Shown: positions 54,592-64,000 of the stretch, one piece after another
Layout: the number at the start of each line of letters is the position of its first letter
Position numbering within the stretch: the first letter of the stretch is position 1
DNA from: Calliopsis andreniformis
Lineage: Eukaryota; Arthropoda; Insecta; Hymenoptera; Andrenidae
Reading direction: 5' to 3'
Assembly (NCBI RefSeq): GCF_051401765.1
Contig: NW_027480422.1
Location: 29,406,001 to 29,470,000 of the forward strand
Length of the DNA stretch: 64,000 bases
Notes under the pieces: model-generated
What the model saw: the letters and a program-made list of their open reading frames with translations, nothing else
Database searches by the model: none
Told to the model about the DNA's origin: nothing
Made by a program: the position numbers and the translations under genes

Positions 54592-55501
54592 CAACCTACG
54601 CTTCGCCCTAGGGCGTTGCTCCACCTGATCGAATAGTTAGGGCCTAAGAAGTCAACGCCAGAAGCAGAAAATACGATATATGTACAACAGTTTTACCATC
54701 GTATAAAATGAATAATCGCAAACCGTGTGAAGGTGATGGTCATTTCTATATTCCGGGCAACCTAGGCTTCACTCTAGGGCGTTGCTCCACCAGATCGAAT
54801 AGTTGGGGCCTTAGGAGTCAACGGCCGAAGCATAAAATACAAAATAAGTAGAACAGCTTTTCCATCGTATAAAACGCATAATTGCAACCAGTATGAAAGT
54901 TATGGCCATTTCTACGTTCCGGGCAACCTAGGCTTCACCCTAGGGCGTTGCTCCACCTGATCGAATAGTTAGGGCCTAAGAAGTCATCGCCAGAAGCATA
55001 AAATACGATATATGAATAACAGTTTTACCGTCGTATAAAAGGAATAATCGCAAACAGTGTGAAGGTAATGGTCAATTCTACATTCCCAGCAACCTACGCT
55101 TCACTCTAGGGCGGTGCTCCACCAGATCGAATAGTTGGGGCCTTAGAAGTCAACGCCCGAAGCACAAAATACAAAAGAAGTAGAACAGTTTTTCAATCGT
55201 ATACAACGAATAATTGCAACCAGTGTGAAAGTTGTGGACATTTCTACGTTCCGGGCTACCTAGGCTTCACCCTAGGGCGTTGCTCCACCTGATCGAATAG
55301 TTAGGGCCTAAGAAGTCAACGCCAGAAGCATAAAATACGATATATGTACAACAGTTTTACCATCGTATAAAATGAATAATCGCAAACAGTGTGATGGTAA
55401 TGGTCATTTCTACGTTCCGGGCAACCTAGGCTTCACCCTAGGGCGTTGGTCCACCAGAGCGAATAGTTAGGGCATAAGAAGTCAACGCCTGAAGCATAAA
55501 G
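53344..55501. repeat. Tandem 13-mer HOR, copy 1 (2158 bp)
   Basis: The next 2158 bp (55502-57659) repeat this segment; for example CCGGGCTACC occurs at 55251 and 57409. I see one difference (GCGTTGCTCC near 54276 against GCGTTGTTCC near 56434). The boundary is the hybrid GCATAAAGTACAATATAAAT at 55494, which joins a GCATAAAGTACAATC-type head to a TACAATATAAATGC tail. The 13-mer overlaps the second copy of the 830-bp repeat, so it formed afterwards. Confidence 0.9.
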
Positions 55502-57659
55502 TACAATATAAATGCAGCAGCTTTTCCATCGTATATAATGTACATTTCCAAACAGTGTGAAAGTAACGGTCATTTCTACGTTCCGGGCAACCTAGGCTTC
55601 ACTCTAGGGCGTTGCTCCACCAGATCGAATAGTTAGGGACTCAGAATTCCACGCCAGAAGCATAAAATACGACATAAGTACAACAGTTTTTCCATCGTAT
55701 AACAGGAATAATTGCAACCAGTGTGAAAGTACAGGTCATTTTTACGTTCCGGGCAACCTAGGCTTCACTCTAGGGCGTTGCTCCACCTGATCGAATAGTT
55801 AGAGCCTAAGAACTCAACGCCAGAAGCATAAAATACGATATATGTACAACAGTTTTTCCATCGTATAAAACGAATAATTGCAACCAGTATGAAAGTTTTG
55901 GTCATTTCTACGTTCCGGGCAACCCAGGCTTCACCCTAGGGCGTTGCTCTACCTGATCGAATAGTTAGAGCCTAAGAACTCAACGCCAGAAGCATAAAAT
56001 ACGATATATGTACAACAGTTTTACCATCGTATAAAATGAATAATCGCAAACAGTGTGAAGGTAATGGTCATTTCTACGTACCGGGCAACCTAGGCTTCAC
56101 TCTAGGTCGTTGCTCCACCAGATCGAATAGTTAGGGCCATAGAAGTCAACGCCCGAAGCATAAAATACATAATAAATAGAACAGTTTTTCCATTGTATAA
56201 AACGAATAAATGAAACCAGTGTGAAAGTTATGGTCATTTCTACGTTCCGGGCAACCTAGGCTTCACTACAGGGCGGTGCTCCACTAGATAAAATAGTTAG
56301 GGCTTAAGAAGTCAACGCCAGAAGCATAAAATACAATATAAATGCAGCAGCTTTTCCATCGTATATAATGTACATTTCCAAACAGTGTGAAAGTAACGGT
56401 CATTTCTACGTTCCGGGCAACCTAGGCTTCACTCTAGGGCGTTGTTCCACCAGATCGAATGGTTAGGGACTCAGAATTCCACGCCAGAAGCATAAAATAC
56501 GACATAAGTACAACAGTTTTTCCATCGTATAACAGGAATAATTGCAACCAGTGTGAAAGTACAGGTCATTTTTACGTTCCGGGCAACCTAGGCTTCACTC
56601 TAGGGCGTTGCTCCACCTGATCGAATAGTTAGAGCCTAAGAACTCAACGCCAGAAGCATAAAATACGATATATGTACAACAGTTTTTCCATCGTATAAAA
56701 CGAATAATTGCAACCAGTATGAAAGTTTTGGTCATTTCTACGTTCCGGGCAACCTACGCTTCGCCCTAGGGCGTTGCTCCACCTGATCGAATAGTTAGGG
56801 CCTAAGAAGTCAACGCCAGAAGCAGAAAATACGATATATGTACAACAGTTTTACCATCGTATAAAATGAATAATCGCAAACCGTGTGAAGGTGATGGTCA
56901 TTTCTATATTCCGGGCAACCTAGGCTTCACTCTAGGGCGTTGCTCCACCAGATCGAATAGTTGGGGCCTTAGGAGTCAACGGCCGAAGCATAAAATACAA
57001 AATAAGTAGAACAGCTTTTCCATCGTATAAAACGCATAATTGCAACCAGTATGAAAGTTATGGCCATTTCTACGTTCCGGGCAACCTAGGCTTCACCCTA
57101 GGGCGTTGCTCCACCTGATCGAATAGTTAGGGCCTAAGAAGTCATCGCCAGAAGCATAAAATACGATATATGAATAACAGTTTTACCGTCGTATAAAAGG
57201 AATAATCGCAAACAGTGTGAAGGTAATGGTCAATTCTACATTCCCAGCAACCTACGCTTCACTCTAGGGCGGTGCTCCACCAGATCGAATAGTTGGGGCC
57301 TTAGAAGTCAACGCCCGAAGCACAAAATACAAAAGAAGTAGAACAGTTTTTCAATCGTATACAACGAATAATTGCAACCAGTGTGAAAGTTGTGGACATT
57401 TCTACGTTCCGGGCTACCTAGGCTTCACCCTAGGGCGTTGCTCCACCTGATCGAATAGTTAGGGCCTAAGAAGTCAACGCCAGAAGCATAAAATACGATA
57501 TATGTACAACAGTTTTACCATCGTATAAAATGAATAATCGCAAACAGTGTGATGGTAATGGTCATTTCTACGTTCCGGGCAACCTAGGCTTCACCCTAGG
57601 GCGTTGGTCCACCAGAGCGAATAGTTAGGGCATAAGAAGTCAACGCCTGAAGCATAAAG
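55502..57659. repeat. Tandem 13-mer HOR, copy 2 (2158 bp)
   Basis: This is the second copy of 53344-55501. It ends at GCATAAAGTACAATCAAAATC (57652), where the sequence resumes the order seen once at 49446-49777, confirming a direct tandem insertion. Confidence 0.9.
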
Positions 57660-59974
57660 TACAATCAAAATCCAACAGTTTGTCCATCGTATAGCTGGAA
57701 TAATTGCAACCAGAGTGAAAGTAATGGTCATTTCCACGTTTCGGGCGACCTAGGCTCCACTCTAGGGCGTTGCTGCACCAGATGGAATAGCTAGGGCCTT
57801 AGAAGTCAATGCCAGAAGCATAAAATACAAAATAACTACAACAGTTTTACCATCGTATAAAATGAATAATCGCAAACAGTGTGAAGGTAATGGTCATTTC
57901 TACGTTCCGGGCAACCTAGGCTTCACTCTAGGGCGTTGCTCCACCACATCGAATAGTTAGGTCCTTAGAAGTCAATGCCAGAAGCATGAAATGCAATATA
58001 AATACAACTGTTTTTCCACTGTATAATATGAATAGTTGCAAACAGTGTGAAAGTAATAGCCATTTCTACGTTGAGGGCATCCTAGACTTAACTCTGAGGC
58101 ATTGCTACACCAGATCGAATACATTGGGCCTTAGAAGTCAATGCCAGAAGCATAAAATACAATATAAATACAACAGTTTTTCCAGCGTATAATATGAATA
58201 ATTGCAAACAGTGTGGAAGTAATGGTCATTTCTACGTTCCGGGCAACCTAGGCTTCACTCTAGGGCGTTGGTCCACCAGATCCAATAGTTAGGGCCTAAG
58301 AAGTCAACGCCATAACTATAAAAAACAGTATAAATACAACAGTTTCTCCATTGTATAAAATGAATAATTGCAAACAGTGTGGAGGTAATAGTCATTTGTA
58401 CTTTCCTGGCAACCTCGGCTTCACTCTAGGGCGTTGCTCTACCAGATCGAATAGTTAGGGCCATAGAAGTCAACGCCCGAAGCATAAAATACAAAATAAA
58501 TAGAACAGTTTTTCCAGTGCATAAAACGAATAATTGAAACCAGTGTGAAAGTTATGGTCATTCCCACGTTCCGGGCAACCTAGGCTTCACTCTAGGGCGT
58601 TGCTCCACCAGATCGAATAGTTAGGGCCATAGAAGTCAACGCCCGAAGCATAAAATACAAAATAAATAGAACAGTTTTTCCAGTGCATAAAACGAATAAT
58701 TGAAACCAGTGTGAAAGTTATGGTCATTCCCACGTTCCGGGCAACCTACGCTTCACCCTAGGGCGTTGCTCCACCTGATCGAATAGTTAGGGCCTAAGAA
58801 GTCAACGGCAGACGCATAAAATACGATATATGTACAACAGTTTTGCCATCGTATAAAATGAATAATCGCAAACAGTGTGAAGGTAATGGTCATTTCTATG
58901 TTCCGGGCAACCTAGGCTTCATTCTAGGGCGTTGCTCCACCAGATCGAATAGTTAGGGCCTTAGAAGTCAACGCCCGAAGCATAAAATACAAAATAGATA
59001 CAACAGCTTTTCCATCGTATATAATGTATATTTGCAAACAGTGTGAAGGCAATGGTCATTTCTACGTTCCGGGCAACCTAGGCTTCACCCTAGGGCGTTG
59101 CTCCACCTGATCGAATAGTTAGGGCCTAAGAAGTCAACGCCAGAAGCATAAAATACGATATATGTACAACAGTTTTACCGTCGTGCAAAATGAATAATCG
59201 CAAACAGTGTGAAAGCTATGGTCATTTCTACGTTCCGGGCAACCTAGGCTTCACTCTAGGGCGTTGCTCCACCACCTTGAATAGCTGCCGCCTTAGAACT
59301 CAACGCCAGAAGCATAAAATACAATATAAATACAACAGTTTTTCAATCGTATAACAGGAATAATTGCAAACAGTGTGAAAAATATGATCATTTCTACGTT
59401 GCGGGCATCCTAGGCTTCACTCTAGGGCATTGCTCCACCACATCGAATAGCTACGGCCTTAGAAGTCAGCGCCATAACTATAAAAAACAATATAAATACA
59501 ACAGTTTCTCCATTGTATAAAATGAATAATTGCAAACAGTGTGGAGGTAATGGTCATTTCTACTTTCCGGGCAACCTAGGCTTTACTCTAGGGCGTTTCT
59601 CCACCACATCGAATAGCTACGCCCTTAGAAGTCAACGCCTGAAGCATAAAATATTATATAAGTACAACAGTCTTTCCATCGTATAGCTGAAATAATTGCA
59701 ACCAGAGTGAAAGTAATGGTCACTTCTACGTTTCGGGCGACCTAGGCTCCACTCTAGGGCGTTGCTCCACCAGATGGAATAGCTAGGGCCAAGGAAGTCA
59801 ATGCCAGAAGCATAAAATACAAAATAAATACAACAGTTTTTCCATCGTATAACAAGAATAATTGCAACCAGTGTGAAGGTGATGGTCATTTCTACATTCC
59901 GGGCAACCTAGGCTTGACTCTAGGGCGTTGCTCCACCTGATCGAATAGTTAGGGCCTAAGAAGTCAACGCCAGA
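57660..59974. repeat. Region D mosaic after the 13-mer
   Basis: This is a run of about fourteen monomers drawn from several sources: 57660-57945 matches 49526-49811 (offset 8134 bp, 49 monomers, shared rare GTTGCTGCACC), then the third 1.1-kb block. Next comes a tandem monomer pair (from about 58441 and 58607) carrying TCCAGTGCATAAAACG, differing only by CTCTACC/CTCCACC and CTAGGC/CTACGC. Monomers at 59240-59572 resemble A/B types. 59700-59900 resembles 41450-41650. There is no unique sequence. Confidence 0.78.
57959..58434. repeat. 1.1-kb mobile block, copy 3 (partial)
   Basis: This matches 50655-51130 at exactly 7304 bp (44 monomers). It differs at three sites that I see: GAGGGCATC against GAGGGTATC, GGGCCTTAG against GGGCCGTAG and TCCAGCGTA against TCCACCGTA. 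The left part of the block is replaced by an ordinary monomer head (CACTCTAGGGCGTTGCTCC). Confidence 0.83.
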
Positions 59975-61179
59975 AGCATAAAATACGATATATGTACAAC
60001 AGTTTTGCCATCGTATAAAATGAATAATCGCAAACAGTGTGAAGGTAATGGTCATTTCTATGTTCCGGGCAACCTAGGCTTCATTCTAGGGCGTTGCTCC
60101 ACCAGATCGAATAGTTGGGGCCTTAGGAGTCAACGGCCGAAGCATAAAATACAAAATAAGTAGAACAGTTTTTCCATTGTATAAAACGAATAATTGAAAC
60201 CAGTGTGAAAGTTATGGTCATTTCTACGTTCCGCGCAACCTAGGCTTCACCCTAGGGCGTTGCTCCACCTGATGGAATAGTTAGGGCCTAAGAAGTCAAC
60301 GCCAGAAGCATAAAATACGATATATGTACAACAGTTTTTCCATCGTATAAAACTAATAATTGCAACCAGTGTGAAAGTAATAGCCATTTCTACGTTGCGG
60401 GCATCCTAGACTTAACTCTGAGGCATTGCTACGCCAGATCGAATACATAGGGCCTTAGAAGTCAACGCCAGAAGTATAAAGTACAATCAAAATCTAACAG
60501 TTTGTCCACCGTATAGCTGGAATAATTGCAACCAGAGTGAAAGTAATGGTCATTTCTACGTTTCGGGGACCTAGGCTCCACTCTAGGGCGTTGCTCCACC
60601 AGATGGAATATCTAGGGCCTTAGAAGTCAATGCCAGATGCATAAAATACAAAATAAATACAACAGTTTTTCCATCGTATAACAAGAATAATAGCAACCAG
60701 TGTGAAAGTGATGGTCATTTCTACGATCCGGGCAACCTAGGCATCACCCTAGGGCGTTGTTCCACCAGAGCGAATAGTTAGGGCCTAAGAAGTCAACGCC
60801 TGAAGCATAAAATACAATATAAATACAACAGTTTTTCCATCGTATAAACCGAATAATTGCTACCAGTATGAAAGTTATGGTCATTTCTACGTTCCGGGCA
60901 ATCTAGGCTTCACTCTAGGGCGTTGCTCAACCACATCGAATAGTTAGGGCCTAAGAAGTCAACGCCAGAAGCACCAAATACAAAATTAATACAACAGTTC
61001 TTCCATCGTATAAAACGAATAATTGCAACCAGTATGAAAGTTATGGTCATTTCTACATTCTGGGCAACCTAGGCTTCACCCTAGGGCGTTGCTCCACCTG
61101 ATCGAATAGTTAGGGCCTAAGAAGTCAACGCCAGAAGCATAAAATACGATGTATGTACAACAGTTTTACCATCGTATAA
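59975..61179. repeat. 10-mer spaced duplication, copy 1
   Basis: The segment recurs at 61634-62838. The offset of 1659 bp is ten monomers less one single-base deletion. I see one difference in 1205 bp (ACATTCTGGG near 61055 against ACATTCCGGG). Both copies carry the one-base-short TCGGGGACCTAGG (about 60565 and 62224), also present at about 42475 and 45792, so this segment descends from region D proximal sequence. Confidence 0.88.
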
Positions 61180-61633
61180 AATGGATAATCGCAAACAGTG
61201 TGAAGGTAATGGTCATTTCTACGTTCCGGGCAACCTAGGCTTCACTACAGGGCGGTGCTCCACCAGATTAAATAGTTAGGGCCTAAGAAGTCAACGCCAG
61301 AAGCATAAAATACAATATAAATACAACAGCTTTTCCATCGTATATAATGTACATTTGCAAACAGTGTGAAAGTAAAGGTCATTTCTACGTTCCGGGCAAC
61401 CTAGGCTACACTCTAGGGCGTTGCTCCACCAGATCGAATAGTTAGGGACTTAGAATTCGACGCCAGAAGCATACAATACAACATAAGTACAACAGTGTTT
61501 CCATCGTATAACAGGAATAGTTGCAACCAGTGTGAAAGTACAGGTTATTTTTACGTTCCGGGCAACCTAGGCTTCGCTCAAGGGCGTTGCTCCAACACAT
61601 CGAATGGTTAGGGCCTAAGAAGTCAACGGCAGA

Positions 61634-62838
61634 CGCATAAAATACGATATATGTACAACAGTTTTGCCATCGTATAAAATGAATAATCGCAAACAGTGTG
61701 AAGGTAATGGTCATTTCTATGTTCCGGGCAACCTAGGCTTCATTCTAGGGCGTTGCTCCACCAGATCGAATAGTTGGGGCCTTAGGAGTCAACGGCCGAA
61801 GCATAAAATACAAAATAAGTAGAACAGTTTTTCCATTGTATAAAACGAATAATTGAAACCAGTGTGAAAGTTATGGTCATTTCTACGTTCCGCGCAACCT
61901 AGGCTTCACCCTAGGGCGTTGCTCCACCTGATGGAATAGTTAGGGCCTAAGAAGTCAACGCCAGAAGCATAAAATACGATATATGTACAACAGTTTTTCC
62001 ATCGTATAAAACTAATAATTGCAACCAGTGTGAAAGTAATAGCCATTTCTACGTTGCGGGCATCCTAGACTTAACTCTGAGGCATTGCTACGCCAGATCG
62101 AATACATAGGGCCTTAGAAGTCAACGCCAGAAGTATAAAGTACAATCAAAATCTAACAGTTTGTCCACCGTATAGCTGGAATAATTGCAACCAGAGTGAA
62201 AGTAATGGTCATTTCTACGTTTCGGGGACCTAGGCTCCACTCTAGGGCGTTGCTCCACCAGATGGAATATCTAGGGCCTTAGAAGTCAATGCCAGATGCA
62301 TAAAATACAAAATAAATACAACAGTTTTTCCATCGTATAACAAGAATAATAGCAACCAGTGTGAAAGTGATGGTCATTTCTACGATCCGGGCAACCTAGG
62401 CATCACCCTAGGGCGTTGTTCCACCAGAGCGAATAGTTAGGGCCTAAGAAGTCAACGCCTGAAGCATAAAATACAATATAAATACAACAGTTTTTCCATC
62501 GTATAAACCGAATAATTGCTACCAGTATGAAAGTTATGGTCATTTCTACGTTCCGGGCAATCTAGGCTTCACTCTAGGGCGTTGCTCAACCACATCGAAT
62601 AGTTAGGGCCTAAGAAGTCAACGCCAGAAGCACCAAATACAAAATTAATACAACAGTTCTTCCATCGTATAAAACGAATAATTGCAACCAGTATGAAAGT
62701 TATGGTCATTTCTACATTCCGGGCAACCTAGGCTTCACCCTAGGGCGTTGCTCCACCTGATCGAATAGTTAGGGCCTAAGAAGTCAACGCCAGAAGCATA
62801 AAATACGATGTATGTACAACAGTTTTACCATCGTATAA
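61634..62838. repeat. 10-mer spaced duplication, copy 2
   Basis: This is the second copy of 59975-61179. The intervening 61180-61633 holds about three other monomers. One of these (from about 61511, CAGGAATAGTTGCAACC) is itself repeated at 62838 directly after this copy, at an offset of 1328 bp, or eight monomers. Confidence 0.88.
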
Positions 62839-64000
62839 CAGGAATAGTTGCAACCAGTGTGAAAGTACAGGTCATTTTTACGTTCCGGGCAACCTAGGCT
62901 TCGCTCAAGGGCGTTGCTCCAACACATCGAATGGTTAGGGCCTTAGAAGTCAACGCCTGAGGCATAAAATACAATAAAAATACAACATTTTTTTCATCGT
63001 ATGATAGGAATAATTGCAAACAGTCTGAAAGATATGGTCATTTCTACGTTCCGGGCAACCTAGGCTTCACTCTAGGGCGTTGGCCCTCCACATCTAACAG
63101 TTAGGGCATAAGAAGTCAACGCCAGAAGCACCAAATATAAAATAAATACAACAGTTTTTCCATCGTATAAAACGAATAATTGCAACCAGTATGAAAGTTT
63201 TGGTCATTTCTACGTTCCGGGCAACCTACGCTTCACCCTAGGGCGTTGCTCCACCTGATCGAATAGTTAGGGCCTAAGAAGGCAACGCCAGAAGCAGAAA
63301 ATACGATATATGTACAACAGTTTTACCATCGTATAAAATGAATAATCGCAAACCGTGTGAAGGTAACGGTCATTTCTACGTTCCGGGCAATCTAGGCTTC
63401 ACTCTAGGGCGTTGCTCGACCAGATCGAATAGTTGGGGCCTTAGGAGTCAACGGCCGAAGCAGAAACTACAAAATAAGTAGAACAGTTTTTCCATTGTAT
63501 ATAACGAATAATTGAAACCAGTGTGAAAGTAATGGTCATTTCCACGTTTCGGGCGGCCTAGGCTCCACTCTAGGGCGTTGCTCCACCAGATGGAATAGCT
63601 AGGGCCTTAGAAGTCAATGCCAGAAGCATAAAATACAAAATAAATACAACAGTTTTACCATCGTATAAAATGAATAATCACAAACAGTGTGATGGTAATG
63701 GTCATTTCTACGTTCCGGGCAATCTAGCCTTCACTCTAGGGCGTTGCTCAACCACATCGAATAGTTAGGGCCTAAGAAGACAATGCCAGAAGCATAAAAT
63801 ACAATATAAATACAACAGTTTTTCCACTGTATAATATGAACAATTGCAAACAGTGTGGAAGTAACGGTCACTTCTACGTTCCGGGCAACCTAGGCTTCAC
63901 TACAGGGCGTTGTTCCACCAGAGCGAATAGTTAGGGCCTAAGAAGTCAACGCCTGAAGCATAAAATACAATATAAATACAACAGTTTTTCCAACGTATAA
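62839..64000. repeat. Distal array segment, running off the window
   Basis: Seven more monomers follow, the last cut by the window edge (63886-64000). The monomer at 63056 (GTTGGCCCTCCACATC) is a diverged relative of those at 46458 and 49778. 63660-64000 resembles 47390-47740 (TCTAGCCTTCACTC then CACTACAGGGCG). The array shows no sign of ending. Confidence 0.8.

Larger units (their letters stand above)
1..64000. repeat. 166-bp satellite DNA array filling the window
   Basis: Seen directly: the landmark CAACCTAGG and its one-base variants recur every 166 bp from 161 (161, 327, 493, 659 ...) to 63886. I tracked the phase through the window. The distance from the first monomer (which starts 6 bases before the window) to 63886 equals 385 monomers x 166 minus 19 single-base deletions, so nothing longer interrupts the array. 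All monomers point the same way, and no inversion, transposon, microsatellite or unique sequence was seen. Known: such arrays typify eukaryotic centromeres and pericentromeres. Inferred: this is a candidate centromere core or large heterochromatin block. A subtelomeric or B-chromosome satellite cannot be excluded from sequence alone. There is no gene anywhere in the window. Confidence 0.97.

Noticed and set aside
1..64000. CRISPR array or other prokaryotic repeat locus.
   Set aside because: The repeats are 166 bp with no unique spacers, show gradual divergence and HOR structure, and have no cas-like or other genes nearby.
1..64000. Tandem tRNA, 5S rRNA or snRNA gene cluster with a 166-bp period.
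   Set aside because: I saw no tRNA A/B boxes, no 5S internal control region and no recognisable snRNA motif in the consensus on either strand. Variation is spread along the monomer, with no conserved gene-sized core.

Overview
The whole 64-kb window is one uninterrupted array of a 166-bp satellite DNA. I found no gene, RNA gene, transposable element or unique-sequence island. Following the landmark CAACCTAGG (and its variants CATCCTAGG, CGACCTAGG, CAATCTAGG) from end to end gives about 386 monomers, 384 complete and one partial at each edge. All lie head to tail in the same orientation. By hand, every monomer is 166 bp except 19 that are 165 bp. This organisation is typical of a eukaryotic (plant or animal) centromeric or pericentromeric satellite. 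I do not recognise the monomer as a named family, so I assign no species. The working consensus is about 42% GC and is bipartite: bases 1-70 are about 53% GC and rich in inverted repeats, bases 71-166 are about 34% GC.

Neighbouring monomers differ substantially (about 20 differences between the two I compared base by base, at 12942 and 13108), whereas blocks of many monomers recur at roughly 99.5-99.9% identity. This is higher-order repeat (HOR) structure. Region A (1-11945) contains a 3.3-kb block repeated at an offset of 4316 bp (26 monomers). Region B (11946-24890) holds three consecutive copies of a 28-monomer unit, with 28, 27 and 23 monomers. Region C (24891-31028) is a different mosaic. 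Region B' (31029-36836) holds a truncated unit of 11 monomers and one of 24. Region C' (36837-40722) repeats C, so B plus C forms a super-repeat with an offset of 11946 bp. Region D (40723-64000) is dominated by other monomer types (CACCTGATCG and GATATATGTAC variants) and by nested recent duplications of 5, 10, 13, 20 and more monomers.

Every block-level gain or loss I could reconstruct is a whole number of monomers, so phase is never broken. Deletion junctions fall inside hybrid monomers. That is what in-register unequal exchange or homology-directed break repair would produce. Because 166 is not a multiple of 3, each monomer shifts the reading frame, and open frames reach only about 90 codons. 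All of them are repeat translations and none is annotated as a gene. The likely roles are structural (a platform for centromeric nucleosomes or heterochromatin). That is inference from organisation, not something the sequence proves.
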